A stretch of DNA of 64,000 nt from Haematococcus lacustris (lineage: Eukaryota; Chlorophyta; Chlorophyceae; Chlamydomonadales; Haematococcaceae). Below the pieces are notes generated by a model. It saw only the letters and a program-made list of their open reading frames with translations. It ran no database searches and had not been told where the DNA came from. The stretch's first letter is position 1, and each line of letters opens with the position of its first letter. The position numbers and the translations under genes are program-made. Positions 10,085-21,300 of this stretch are shown one piece after another. The stretch covers positions 12,082,621-12,146,620 of the forward strand of contig JASKMD010000012.1 of NCBI GenBank assembly GCA_030144725.1. The letters are read 5' to 3'.

Positions 10085-10578
10085 GAGGTTAGGGGAGGGT
10101 TAGGGAGGGGAGGGGAGGGGAGGGGAGGGGGAGGGGAGGGGGAGGGGAGGGGAGGGGAGGGAGGGGAGGGGAGGGGGAGGGGAGGGAGGGAGGGGAGGGA
10201 GGGAGGGAGGAGGGAGGGGAGGGGAGGGGAGGGGAGGGGAGGGGAGGGGAGGGGAGGGGAGGGGAGGGGAGGGGAGGGGAGGGGAGGGAGAGGGGAGGGG
10301 AGGGGAGGGGAGGGGAGGGGAGGGGAGAGGGAGGGGAGGGAGGGGAGGGAGGGGAGGGGAGGGGGGGAGGGAGGGGAGGGGAGGGGGAGGGGAGGGAGGA
10401 GGGGAGGGGAGGGGAGGGGAGGAGGAGGGAGGGGAGGGGAGGGGAGGGGAGGGGAGGGGAGGAGGGGAGGGGAGGGGAGGGGAGGGAGGGAGGGAGGGGA
10501 GGGGAGGGGAGGGGAGGGGTGGGGAGGGGAGGGAGGGGAGGGGAGGGGAGGGGAGGGGAGGGGCAGGGGAGGCGGAGG
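10085..10578 (+). repeat. (GGGGA)n satellite
   Basis: Nearly pure GGGGA/GGGA repeats, purine only on the plus strand. The long open frames crossing it are compositional. It runs directly into the assembly gap, so the true length is unknown. Confidence 0.95.
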
Positions 10579-11078
10579 NNNNNNNNNNNNNNNNNNNNNN
10601 NNNNNNNNNNNNNNNNNNNNNNNNNNNNNNNNNNNNNNNNNNNNNNNNNNNNNNNNNNNNNNNNNNNNNNNNNNNNNNNNNNNNNNNNNNNNNNNNNNNN
10701 NNNNNNNNNNNNNNNNNNNNNNNNNNNNNNNNNNNNNNNNNNNNNNNNNNNNNNNNNNNNNNNNNNNNNNNNNNNNNNNNNNNNNNNNNNNNNNNNNNNN
10801 NNNNNNNNNNNNNNNNNNNNNNNNNNNNNNNNNNNNNNNNNNNNNNNNNNNNNNNNNNNNNNNNNNNNNNNNNNNNNNNNNNNNNNNNNNNNNNNNNNNN
10901 NNNNNNNNNNNNNNNNNNNNNNNNNNNNNNNNNNNNNNNNNNNNNNNNNNNNNNNNNNNNNNNNNNNNNNNNNNNNNNNNNNNNNNNNNNNNNNNNNNNN
11001 NNNNNNNNNNNNNNNNNNNNNNNNNNNNNNNNNNNNNNNNNNNNNNNNNNNNNNNNNNNNNNNNNNNNNNNNNNNNNN
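10579..11078. other. Assembly gap (500 N)
   Basis: Exactly 500 undetermined bases, a placeholder length. The flanks are (GGGGA)n on the left and (GGGGT)n on the right, so the gap is probably a collapsed satellite. Confidence 0.99.
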
Positions 11079-11115
11079 TGGGGTGGGGTGGGGTGGGGTG
11101 GGGTGGGGTGGGATA
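11079..11115 (+). repeat. (GGGGT)n tract at right edge of gap
   Basis: TGGGG units continue the satellite after the gap with T instead of A. A switch of unit within the gap is therefore likely. Confidence 0.9.
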
Positions 11116-12820
11116 GGGGAGGGGTGGGGTGGGCAAGGGGTGGGCGTGTGACCGTCACACCTGCAAGCAACAAGGGGCGTGCTCACGGTAAGGCTGGGCA
11201 ATGGGGGCCACTGATGTGCAAGGGGCTGGCCACTCACTGTTATCTCCATGTGCCATTGCTGAATCCTTGCTGCCTCCTTGTTGGCTGCTGCTCCTCCCTC
11301 CTGGCTGTGCCTCCTGGCTGTGGGGGGCATGGGCCTCTTGGCCTTGGCCAACCACTTGCCTTGCCCATGCCTCCTGGCTGCCACTCCTGGCTGCCGCTCC
11401 TAGCTGCTGCTCCTGGCTGCCGCTCCTGGCTGCTCCTCTTGGCTGCTCCTCTTGGTTGCGCCTCCTGGGGAGTGGTGGGTCTGGCAGGTGGTGCCACCAA
11501 GGGTGAGGGTGAGGGTGAGGATGACAGTCACCAAGGGTGAGGGTGAGGGTGAGGATGAGGTGAGGAGGGGGTGGAGCGATGGTCGCACGATGAGCGCACA
11601 AGGGGGAGCCAAGGGGTTCAGCATGGCAGTTACACAGTCCTTACCTCCATGTTCCTCCTGGCCTGGGTAAGGGTGAGGGAGAGGAGGAGGAGGGGGGTGT
11701 GAGGGAAGGAGGTGAGGGGGAGGAGGTGAGGGGGAGGAGGGAGAAGAGGCATGGGAAAGAAGAGTGGAGTGGAGGGGAGGGGAGAGGGAGGGGAGGGGGC
11801 CTGTTGCTCCTTGCTGCCGCTCTGGCTGCTGAGCTGACCATCACACCTGCAGCAAACAAGGGGCGTGCTAGCGGTTAGGCTGGGTACAAGGGGTCACTTA
11901 TGTGCGTGGGGCTAGCCACTCACTGCTTGCTCCATGCGGTTCCTTGATCATTCCTTAGGGGGAGGGAGAGGGGGAGTGGGGGATCTGGCAGGTGGTGGTG
12001 GGCAGTGTGGTAGGGAGGAGGGAGGAGGGAAGAGGGAGGAGGGAAGAGCGAGGAGGGAGGAGGGTACGCTTTTGCTCTTGTCCGCCGCCCTGGCTGCCGC
12101 TACTTGTTGCCGTTGTGGTTGCTGCTTCTGGCTGATGGAAGGTGCCACTGCGCCTTGGCACCGAACCTGCTCAAGCAACACATGGCACATGACACATGCC
12201 ACGCTCCAACCTCGCGGTCGCACCTCAGAATCGCATCTATGCATCGCACCTTTGCAAGCTACCTTTGTGCCGTTCGCCCTCAACTCTGTGCTTGATCACA
12301 AATACCCTATTCCTTTCGCTGATCGCTAATGGCTGCGAAACCGAGCTGCATGCTGGCCTCTTGGCTGATGACTGATGGCTGCGAAGGCTAGCTGGGCCGC
12401 ATTTCATGGCCGGCTGTGAGGCTGCGCATTTGGGCGCTGTTGATGTCGCTGCTGCTGAGTTTGGGATGGACGTGTCGCGTGTTGCGTGTTGCTGCATTAC
12501 TGCGGGCTTTGCGAGGTCGACATGGTTTCCTCTCATGGCGCCTCGCGACCTCATGGCACACCAACGGCTTGCTTGGTGGCAGCTAGCGCAGATCCCAATA
12601 CCAAGCCCGTCAGTTTTCGCGCTCTTGCATGCAAGTCACATGCAGAAAGCGGGGTTGGCGAAACCCTGCACAGCGTCTTTGAATCACTTAGGAGAAATCA
12701 ACACAAGGAACGAAACCCTGCACAAGGTCGGCGAAACCCTGCACGAGGTCAGGGTTGACTTAGAAAAAGTCCATGCTTTGATCGAAACCCTGCACTAGGT
12801 TAGCAACTTGACTTTGCACA
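11116..12820. other. Repeat-rich intergenic region
   Basis: It contains two more copies of the ~100-bp dispersed unit (11147-11255 and 11835-11925), a GCTGCTCCTGGCT-type imperfect repeat (11385-11470), GAGGGT and GGAGGA tracts, and from 12655 four GAAACCCTGCAC words spaced irregularly. I see no supported gene. Open frames at 12406-12798 have no recognisable features. Confidence 0.5.
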
Positions 12821-12821
12821 T

Positions 12822-13062
12822 GCTACCTACTAGGTTGTGCTTCTATTCTGATGCCTGACAACTCCTCATACTCGCAAATTTTAAAAAGTCACTTCAGTCA
12901 GTAAGCACCATCTCCCTTAGCCAAATTCGGGGTGAGAACCAGGCTGATGGTCCAGCAGCTCCGCAATGACCAAGAATTTCACTTTGGCCCAAGAGAGTCT
13001 TCTCCTCCACTAGGTCACAGCAGCCTACATGCCAAGTCTCAGACCTCAACTCGCAAGTTTGC
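12822..13062 (+). repeat. ~235-bp dispersed repeat, copy 1 of 3
   Basis: Shared words in order: CTACTAGGTTG, CTCATACTC, AAAGTCACTT, CTCCCTTAGCCAAA, CACTTTGGCCCAAGAGAGTC, AGGTCACAGCAGC, CAGACCTCAACTC. The same series is at 14507-14757 and, more diverged, at 48545-48800. Copies 1 and 2 flank array B as direct repeats. Confidence 0.8.
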
Positions 13063-13074
13063 CGAGCCAGCCAG

Positions 13075-14265
13075 CCCCTGTGGGCCAGGACCCTGTGGTG
13101 AGGTGCCAGACCCTGTGGTTCAGGACCCTGTAGTGGTCCAGGACCCTGTGGCCAGGACCCTGTGGTGTGGTGCCAGGACCCTGTGGTGAGGTGCCAGGAC
13201 CCTGTGGTGCCAGACCCTGTAGTGTCCAGGACCCTGTGGCCGGACCCTGTGGTGCAGGACCCTGTGGAGTGCCAGGACCCTGTGAGTCCAGGACCCTGTG
13301 GCGTGCCAGGACCCTGTGAGTGCAGGACCCTGTGCGTGCCAGGACCCTGTAGGGTCCAGGACCCTGTGGTGCCAGGACCCTGTGGTGAGGTGCCAGGACC
13401 CTGTGGTGAGGCCAGGACCCTGTGCGTGCAGGACCCTGTAGTGTGGTACCAGGACCCTGTGGGCCAGGACCCTGTGGTGAGCGTGCCAGGACCCTGTGGT
13501 GAGGTGCCAGGACCCTGTGGTCAGGACCCTGTAGGCGTGCGGCCAGGACCCTGTAGGTGCCAGGACCCTGTGGTGAGGGCCAGGACCCTGTGGTCCAGGA
13601 CCCTGTAGTGGTCCAGGACCCTGTGGGCCAGGACCCTGTGGTGTGCCAGGACCCTGTGGTGAGGTGCCAGGACCCTGTGGTGCCAGGACCCTGTGGTGTG
13701 GTACCAGGACCCTGTGGTGTGGTACCAGGACCCTGTGGGCCAGGACCCTGTGGTGAGGTGCCAGGACCCTGTGGTGAGGTGCCAGGACCCTGTGGTGCCA
13801 GGACCCTGTGGTGTGGTGCCAGGACCCTGTGTGCCAGGACCCTGTGGTGAGGGACCAGGACCCTGTGGTTCCAGGACCCTGTCATGTGGTACCAGGACCC
13901 TGTTGGCCAGGACCCTGTGGTGTGGTGCCAGGACCCTGTGGTGAGGTGCCAGGACCCTGTGGTGCCAGGACCCTGTGGTGAGGTGCCAGGACCCTGTGGG
14001 CCAGGACCCTGTGGTGAGGTGCCATGACCCTGTGGTGAGGTACCAGGACCCTGTGGTGCCAGAACCCTGTGGTGTGGTGCCAGGACCCTGTGTGCCAGAA
14101 CCCTGTGGTCAGGTGCCAGGACCCTGTAGGTGTGCAGCAGGACCCTGTGGTGAGGTACCAGGACCCTGTGGTGCCAGAACCCTGTGGTGAGGGGCCAGGA
14201 CCCTGTGAGCCAGAACCCTGTGGTGTGGTGCCAGGACCCTGTGTGGAAAGGCACTCATCGTAGGA
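13075..14265 (+). repeat. Minisatellite with CCAGGACCCTGTGG core (array B)
   Basis: About 65 copies of GGACCCTGTGG spaced by 4-12 variable bases (GTGAGGTGCCA, TGCCA, GCCA), giving a 15-21 bp period. Long frames exist on both strands because the unit lacks stops. The core is the reverse complement of array A at 8292-8815. Confidence 0.95.
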
Positions 14266-14281
14266 CCCTGTACAGGGTCCT
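14262..14281. other. 20-bp perfect palindrome closing array B
   Basis: AGGACCCTGTACAGGGTCCT is its own reverse complement. It joins the array B core to the array A core head to head. Degenerate versions follow at about 14410-14470. Confidence 0.95.
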
Positions 14282-14506
14282 GGCACACATGGTCGAAAGC
14301 ATCCAAACGGGGTCAACAGGACCAACCACAAGCTATGTAGGAATCCTAACATGGTTCTATCACATAGGGATGCAAGGAATGATTAAAACATCTACACTCA
14401 TCAGGTACACAGGACCCTGCACCGGGTCCTACGACCATGGTGACGCTAGGAACCGGTACAGGGTCCTAGGACACGGGCCATAGCTCATCACTGGCTTGGA
14501 CGTTTT

Positions 14507-14757
14507 GCATGCCACCTACTAGGTTGGGCAGCTGTAACCACCCTTTACAACCTCTCATACTCACATTTCATGAAAAGTCACTTTGGTCACACGGTGCCAA
14601 CTCCCTTAGCCAAAATCGGGGTCTCAGCCCCATACCTGGCCCAGCAGCTCGACACCGAGTGAGAATTACACTTTGGCCCAAGAGAGTCTTGTCATCCCCT
14701 AGGTCACAGCAGCATACATACCAACTTTCAGACCTCAACTCTCAGGTTTTTCAAGCC
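14507..14757 (+). repeat. ~235-bp dispersed repeat, copy 2 of 3
   Basis: This is the same word series as 12822-13062, in the same orientation. With copy 1 it brackets array B, so the array may have expanded inside a duplicated host repeat. Confidence 0.8.
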
Positions 14758-14769
14758 AGCCAGGCCTTA

Positions 14770-15560
14770 ATTTGCACGAGTGTGCTAAGGTGCAACGGCT
14801 GCGGGATGTGGAGCAGTCCCTTATGGGCACCGTGGATGGGTTGCAGGCCGATCTGGACGCCCTGCAGGCAGCGCACCAACGCCTGCAGGATGAGCATGCG
14901 GCTTTGCAGCAGGTGGCATCCAGAACAGCAGCTACCAATCGCTCCCTACAGGCTGCTCGACGCCGCCTCCAGGGTCAGGTGCATATGTACCGGCACAAAT
15001 GCCACCCCCACCACTCCCAACTCACTTCCTAGCATGGCAAGGTGCTCGTATGGCAAGGTGCTCGTCTCTGAGCAGTGCTTGAACAGTGTGACCTGCGATC
15101 TGCAACGGGCTGAGCATCGTTGGACATTGCAGCATTCGTCTCTGAGCAGTGCGTCCTCCCCAACCCACACCGGCCAGGCAAGACATCCACAGTTGGGCGT
15201 GAATTCCACATCGTGTCCACCTACATGCGGCGCAAGACCCTTGGTAAGAAACAAAGGGGAAGGCAGGGTGGCGTGGGTGGGAAGGGGCTGGGAGAGAGTG
15301 GAAGGGGGTGGAAGGGAGTGGTAGGGGGTGGGAGGGGGGGGCTGAGGGGGGGGCTGAGGGGGGGGCTGAGGGGGGGCTGAGGCTGGGAATAACCGCATGT
15401 CTTTGCTCTGCTGCCTGCTTTCAGACCAACTATTGCGCGCAAAGGCAATACACCTGCAATTTGATGGGTGCACATGCGATCGCCATGGCAAGGTGCTCGT
15501 ATTGCCAGTGACAGCAGCAGTCACCCCGCAGCACCTGCCAGAAGCCTGGGAGCAGGGGCC
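14770..15560 (+). CDS. Putative exons of an unidentified coiled-coil gene
   Basis: Three coding-like blocks lie on the plus strand. The first (about 14770-14968) reads as a strong heptad-rich coiled coil (VQRLRDVEQSL, LQADLDALQAAHQRL). The second (about 15100-15243) ends RRKTL before a GTAAG donor at 15244. The third starts after CTTTCAG at about 15423 and reads LLRAKAIHLQFDGCTC, running to about 15540 before a minisatellite takes over. The words GGCAAGGTGCTCGT recur at about 15034, 15051 and 15486, showing local duplication. I do not recognise the family; a mobile-element gene is as likely as a host gene. Neither start nor stop is determined. Confidence 0.3.
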
Positions 15561-15770
15561 CGGTGGTGGGGCTGGGGCAAGGGGTGGGGCTGGGGCAGCA
15601 GCTGGGGCTGGGGCTGGGGCTGGGGTTGGGGGTGGGGCTGGGGCTGGGGAAGCAGCTGGGGCAGCAGCTGGGGCAGCAGCTGGGGCTGGGGCTGGAGCTG
15701 GGGCTGGGGCAGCAGCTGGGGCTGGGGCTGGAGCTGGGGCTGGAGCTGGGGCTGGGAGCTGGGAGCTTCA
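15300..15770 (+). repeat. G-rich repeats: GGGGGGGCTGAG and GGGGCTGGGGCTG arrays
   Basis: Two blocks, 15300-15385 and about 15555-15765, are separated by a possible exon. The second is a 6-bp GGGGCT array with GCAGCA interruptions. Open frames through it (Gly/Ala or Leu/Gly rich) are compositional. Confidence 0.85.
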
Positions 15771-15774
15771 GTCA

Positions 15775-18347
15775 TCTACATATAAAAAAATAGGGGGTCA
15801 AGATGAAAAATGTGCTCGGAATGGCCTGCAAACGCGCGCACAACCTCCTCTAATCAGAGCCATCTACCATACAAGAAGACAGCCCCAGCTCTGCACTGGG
15901 CAGTGAGATTCACTTTCGATTGGCGACTTTTTGAGACGAAATATTACGTTTGAGCTGCGATCATGGCTCGGCACGTGGTGGCGCCAGTGCGCGGAATGAA
16001 ATATAACATCACGCAGGTTGGTCCATCAATTTGAATGAAATGAACATAGCGCAGGGTTGGTTCATCAATTTGAACTGACAGCCGCAGTCCCGGGCCAGGA
16101 CTGGGCTGCACCTCACGGATGCGGCGCTTGGCCGTGGCGTGGGTGGCGTGCACTTTGCGCACTGCCTATGCGCACTGCCTATGCGTGCACTTTGCGCACT
16201 GCCTATGCGGTAAAACATGCTCAGCCTCTGCTTCAGCGCAAGGGAGCCTCACGTCCCCAATGCACCTGATGGCAGGTGTCTAGCCCCGAAAAGCAGCCAG
16301 GCGAGCAGCAGGGGCAGCAGCAGCAGGGGCAGCAGCAGCAGGGCAGCAGCAGCAGGGGCAGCAGCAGCAGGGGCAGCAGGGGCAGCAGCAGGGGCAGCAG
16401 GGGCAGCAGCAGCGGCAGCGGCAGCAGCGGCAGCGGCAGCAGCAGGAGCAGCAGCAGCGGCAGCAGCACCAGCAGCAGCAGGGGCAGCAGCAGCAGGGGC
16501 AGCAGCAGCAGGGGCAGCAGCAAGAGGGGCAGCAGGGGCAGCAGCAGGCAGCAGTAGGCAGCGGCAGGCAGCAGGCAGCAGCAGGGGCAGGAGCAGCAAG
16601 GGCAGCAGCAGCAGGGGCAGCAGCAGCAGGGGCAGTAGCAGCAGGGGCAGCAGCAGCAGGGGCAGCAGCAGCAGGGGCAGCAGCAACAGCAGCAGCAGCA
16701 GCAGGGGCAGCAGTAGCAGGGCAGCAGCAGCAGGGGCAGCAGCAGCAGCGGCAGCAGCAGCAGGGGCAGCAGTAGCAGGGCAGCAGCAGCAGGGGCAGCA
16801 GTAACAGGGGCAGCAGCAGCAGCGGCAGCGGCAGCGGCAGCAGGGGCAGCAGGAGCAGGGGCAGCAGCAGCAGGGGCAGCAGCAGCAGGAGCAGCAGCAG
16901 CAGGGGCAGCAGCAGCAGGGGCAGCAGGAGCAGTAGCAGCAGCAGCAGCAGCAGCAGGGGCAGCAGGGGCAGCAGCAGCAGGGGCAGCAGCAGCAGGGGC
17001 AGCAGCAGGAGCAGCAGTGCAGGAGCAGCAGCAGCAGGGGCAGCAGCAGCAGGGGCAGCAGCAGCAGTAGCGGCAGCAGGCAGCAGGGGCAGCAGCAGCA
17101 GGGGCAGCAGTAACAGGGGCAGCAGCAGCAGGGGCAGCAGTAGCAGGGCAGCAGCAGCAGGGCAGCAGGGGCAGCAGCAGCAGGGGCAGCAGGGGCAGCA
17201 GTAACAGGGGCAGCAGCAGGGGCAGCAGCAGCAGGGGCAGCAGCAGCAGGGGCAGCAGCAGCAGGGGCAGCAGCAGCAGGGGCAGCAGCAGCAGGGGCGG
17301 CAGAGGCAGTAGGGGCAGCAGCAGCAGGGGCAGCAGGGGCAGCAGTAGCAGGGGCAGCGGCAGCAGGGGCAGCAGTAACATGGGCAGCAGCAGCAGGCGC
17401 AGCAGGGGCAGCAGTAGCAGGGGCAGCGGCAGCAGGGGCAGCAGTAACAGGGGCAGCAGCAGCAGGGGCAGCAGCAGCAGGGGCAGCAGTAGCAGGAGCG
17501 GCAGGGGCAGCAGCAGCAGCAGCAGCAGCAGGGGCAGCAGCAGCAGGGGCAGCAGCAGCAGCAGCAGGGGCAGCAGCAACAGGGGCAGCTGGGGTAGCAG
17601 TGGCAGCTTCGGCAGCAGGGGCAGGGGCAGCGATAGCGGCAGCAACCTTATGATCTAAAGCAGGAGGCAACAGCTTGAGCATGCAACTGGGTGCGGCAGC
17701 AGGCTGGAAGTGGAGGGAGTTCCATTGGGGTGTTGATGGCACACTTGTAGGCCAGCGGTGCATAAACCAGCCATTACATGTTGCATGCTGGTGGTTTATA
17801 CTTGGCAATGAGTGCAGAGGGATTATGCGATGGTACACATTTGATGCTTCAACTGAATACTGCAAGCGATGAACAACCAGCTGAGGATCGGCAAGCATGA
17901 CAGCGGGGACATGACTGGCTCTACATGAGGGCTGAAGGATTTAACAGCACCCCCACAATATGTAACAAACAGCAACACATTCCACTCGAGCAATGTTAAA
18001 TGTCCTTGGAGGTGGCTGCGGCCAGTGTTCAGTAAGGCATAGCAATCTCGCACATCAGGTAATCACGGGCCACACTGTCAACATGAGCATGGCCTGAGCA
18101 GGTTCCAATTGACCTGGCAGGATAGCAAGGGCATGCCGTGAGGCTGCTCTCCACCCTGCTTGCACGCTTGATGGCGAGTGCGTAGTCTTTACTTCTTTCC
18201 TGACACATTACCTGACGTTGCCAACCCAGGAACGTGCATAGTTTTATTTGGCTGCATGCGGGCTTGCTTGACCGGCTGTCTATCGGGTTGGTTGTTAAAG
18301 AAATGTGGCCTGCTGCCGTCCGATGTGGGACGGGCCCACTGCCCTAG
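15775..18347. repeat. 2.57-kb tandem duplication, unit 1
   Basis: The unit starts at TCTACATATAAAAAAATAGG and repeats from 18348. The flanks outside the minisatellite (15775-16300 and 17640-18347) appear identical between units; all short frames there have identical translations. The internal 15-bp GGGGCAGCAGCAGCA minisatellite (16300-17640) differs in unit order. I find no convincing gene, but WLRPV.SKA at about 18015-18043 resembles a Fanzor exon. Confidence 0.9.
16300..17640 (+). repeat. GGGGCAGCAGCAGCA minisatellite, unit 1
   Basis: A 15-bp CAG-rich period with GGG interruptions. In the three plus frames it would give Gln/Gly, Ala/Gly or Ser/Arg/Gly polymers, broken by CAG-to-TAG changes. 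Not considered coding. Confidence 0.95.
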
Positions 18348-20926
18348 TCTACATATAAAAAAATAGGGGGTCAAGATGAAAAATGTGCTCGGAATGGCCT
18401 GCAAACGCGCGCACAACCTCCTCTAATCAGAGCCATCTACCATACAAGAAGACAGCCCCAGCTCTGCACTGGGCAGTGAGATTCACTTTCGATTGGCGAC
18501 TTTTTGAGACGAAATATTACGTTTGAGCTGCGATCATGGCTCGGCACGTGGTGGCGCCAGTGCGCGGAATGAAATATAACATCACGCAGGTTGGTCCATC
18601 AATTTGAATGAAATGAACATAGCGCAGGGTTGGTTCATCAATTTGAACTGACAGCCGCAGTCCCGGGCCAGGACTGGGCTGCACCTCACGGATGCGGCGC
18701 TTGGCCGTGGCGTGGGTGGCGTGCACTTTGCGCACTGCCTATGCGCACTGCCTATGCGTGCACTTTGCGCACTGCCTATGCGGTAAAACATGCTCAGCCT
18801 CTGCTTCAGCGCAAGGGAGCCTCACGTCCCCAATGCACCTGATGGCAGGTGTCTAGCCCCGAAAAGCAGCCAGGCGAGCAGCAGCGGCAGCAGCAGCAGG
18901 GGCAGCAGCAGCAAGCAGCAGCAGCAGCAGCGGCAGCAGCAGCAGGGGCAGCAGCGGCAGCAGCAGGGGCAGCAGCAGCAGCAGCAGCGGCAGCGGCAGC
19001 AGCAGCAGCGGCAGCAGCAGGAGCAGCAGCAGCGGCAGCAGCAGCAGCAGCAGCAGGGGCAGCAGCAGCAGGGGCAGCAGCAGCAGCGGCAGCAGCAAGC
19101 AGGGGCAGCAGCGGCAGCAGCAGGCAGCAGCAGGCAGCGGCAGGCAGCAGGCAGCAGCAGGGGCAGGAGCAGCAAGGGCAGCAGCAGCAGGGGCAGCAGC
19201 AGCAGGGGCAGTAGCAGCAGGGGCAGCAGCAGCAGGGGCAGCAGCAGCAGGGGCAGCAGCAGCAGGGGCAGCAGCAGCAGGGGCAGCAGTAGCAGGGCAG
19301 CAGCAGCAGGGGCAGCAGCAGCAGGGGCAGCAGCAGCAGGGGCAGCAGCAGTAAGGGCAGCAGCAGCAGGGGCAGCAGTAACAGGGGCAGCAGCAGCAGG
19401 GGCAGCGGCAGCGGCAGCAGGGGCAGCAGGAGCAGGGGCAGCAGCAGCAGGGGCAGCAGCAGCAGGGGCAGCAGCAGCAGGGGCAGCAGCGGCAGGGGCG
19501 GCAGGAGCAGTAGGGGCAGGGGCAGCAGCAGCAGGGGCAGCAGGGGCAGCAGCAGCAGGGGCAGCAGCAGCAGGGGCAGCAGCAGGGGCAGCAGTGACAG
19601 GGGCAGCAGCAGCAGGGGCAGCAGCAGCAGGGGCAGCAGCAGCAGCAGGGGCAGAGGCAGTAGGGGCAGCAGCAGCAGGGGCAGCAGTAACAGGGGCAGC
19701 AGCAGCAGGGGCAGCAGCAGCAGGGCAGCAGCAGCAGGGCAGCAGGGGCAGCAGCAGCAGGGGCAGCAGGGGCAGCAGTAACAGGGGCAGCAGCAGGGGC
19801 AGCGGCAGCAGGGGCAGCAGGAGCAGGGGCAGCAGCAGCAGGGGCAGCAGCAGCAGGGGCAGCAGCAGCAGGGGCGGCAGAGGCAGTAGGGGCAGCAGCA
19901 GCAGGGGCAGCAGGGGCAGCAGTAGCAGGGGCAGCGGCAGCAGGGGCAGCAGTAACATGGGCAGCAGCAGCAGGCAGCAGCAGGGGCAGCAGTAGCAGGG
20001 GCAGCGGCAGCAGGGGCAGCAGTAACAGGGGCAGCAGCAGCAGGGGCAGCAGCAGCAGGGGCAGCAGTAGCAGGAGCGGCAGGGGCAGCAGCAGCAGCAG
20101 CAGCAGCAGGGGCAGCAGCAGCAGGGGCAGCAGCAGCAGCAGCAGGGGCAGCAGCAGCAGGGGCAGCTGGGGTAGCAGCGGCAGCTTCGGCAGCAGGGGC
20201 AGGGGCAGCGAGCAGCGGCAGCAACCTTATGATCTAAAGCAGGAGGCAACAGCTTGAGCATGCAACTGGGTGCGGCAGCAGGCTGGAAGTGGAGGGAGTT
20301 CCATTGGGGTGTTGATGGCACACTTGTAGGCCAGCGGTGCATAAACCAGCCATTACATGTTGCATGCTGGTGGTTTATACTTGGCAATGAGTGCAGAGGG
20401 ATTATGCGATGGTACACATTTGATGCTTCAACTGAATACTGCAAGCGATGAACAACCAGCTGAGGATCGGCAAGCATGACAGCGGGGACATGACTGGCTC
20501 TACATGAGGGCTGAAGGATTTAACAGCACCCCCACAATATGTAACAAACAGCAACACATTCCACTCGAGCAATGTTAAATGTCCTTGGAGGTGGCTGCGG
20601 CCAGTGTTCAGTAAGGCATAGCAATCTCGCACATCAGGTAATCACGGGCCACACTGTCAACATGAGCATGGCCTGAGCAGGTTCCAATTGACCTGGCAGG
20701 ATAGCAAGGGCATGCCGTGAGGCTGCTCTCCACCCTGCTTGCACGCTTGATGGCGAGTGCGTAGTCTTTACTTCTTTCCTGACACATTACCTGACGTTGC
20801 CAACCCAGGAACGTGCATAGTTTTATTTGGCTGCATGCGGGCTTGCTTGACCGGCTGTCTATCGGGTTGGTTGTTAAAGAAATGTGGCCTGCTGCCGTCC
20901 GATGTGGGACGGGCCCACTGCCCTAG
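18348..20926. repeat. 2.57-kb tandem duplication, unit 2
   Basis: This is the second unit, directly abutting the first with no spacer, and it ends at GCCCTAGT just before 20927. It differs from unit 1 essentially only in the minisatellite at 18870-20225. Near identity of the unique parts means very recent duplication, or an assembly duplication of one locus. Confidence 0.9.
18870..20225 (+). repeat. GGGGCAGCAGCAGCA minisatellite, unit 2
   Basis: Same 15-bp unit as 16300-17640, but the 5' third has far more pure CAG/CGG and fewer GGG interruptions. The two arrays therefore diverged while their flanks stayed identical. Confidence 0.95.
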
Positions 20927-20929
20927 TAC

Positions 20930-21300
20930 CTCCAGTTTCACAAGCAGGAGGTACACACCAGCTGGAGGGTACCCAAGCTACAGAGCCACGTGTGCACCCA
21001 CATCCGTGGGAAGCTCGCCGCAGCTGCGCCCCCTCAGCAGCAGCTGACACCTGTAGGCACCACCCCTGAGCTGGCTGTGCCTGCTGGTGCACCCCCTCAG
21101 CAGCAGCAACAGCTGGCAGCGGCAAGCACGTCACGTAAGCGTGAGGCACCTGCAGCTAACAAGTCGAGGGCAGCAAAGCAAGGTGAGACAACACCACGTA
21201 CTGCACCTAGCACCTTGTTTAAGCGTAGTACAGCAGCCGGTAATGCACTAGCGCCAGCAGCAACTCCAGAAGCTGATAGTGGTATCCAGTCGTCACGACT
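20930..21300 (+). CDS. Possible coding fragment, Gln/Ala/Pro-rich
   Basis: An open frame continuous from the end of the duplication reads FHKQEVHTSW, then HIRGK, then Pro/Gln-rich spacers (APPQQQ) and a basic Ser/Arg/Lys stretch (STSRKREAPAANKSR). Codon use is gene-like but I see no recognised domain, start or splice sites. It may be the tail of a mobile-element gene. Confidence 0.25.

Noticed and set aside
9758..11384. Long frames reading through the 500-N gap
   Set aside because: They consist of satellite plus undetermined bases and carry no information.
13046..14352. 400-residue minus-strand frame and several plus-strand frames across array B
   Set aside because: The frame is only the translated minisatellite; no start context or conserved domain is present.
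16233..20477. Very long open frames (poly-Leu/Pro, poly-Ala/Pro, poly-Gln) on both strands across the CAG/GGG minisatellites
   Set aside because: The 15-bp unit has no stop in most frames, so open frames arise automatically. Flanking sequence has no gene structure, and frames are broken wherever CAG becomes TAG.
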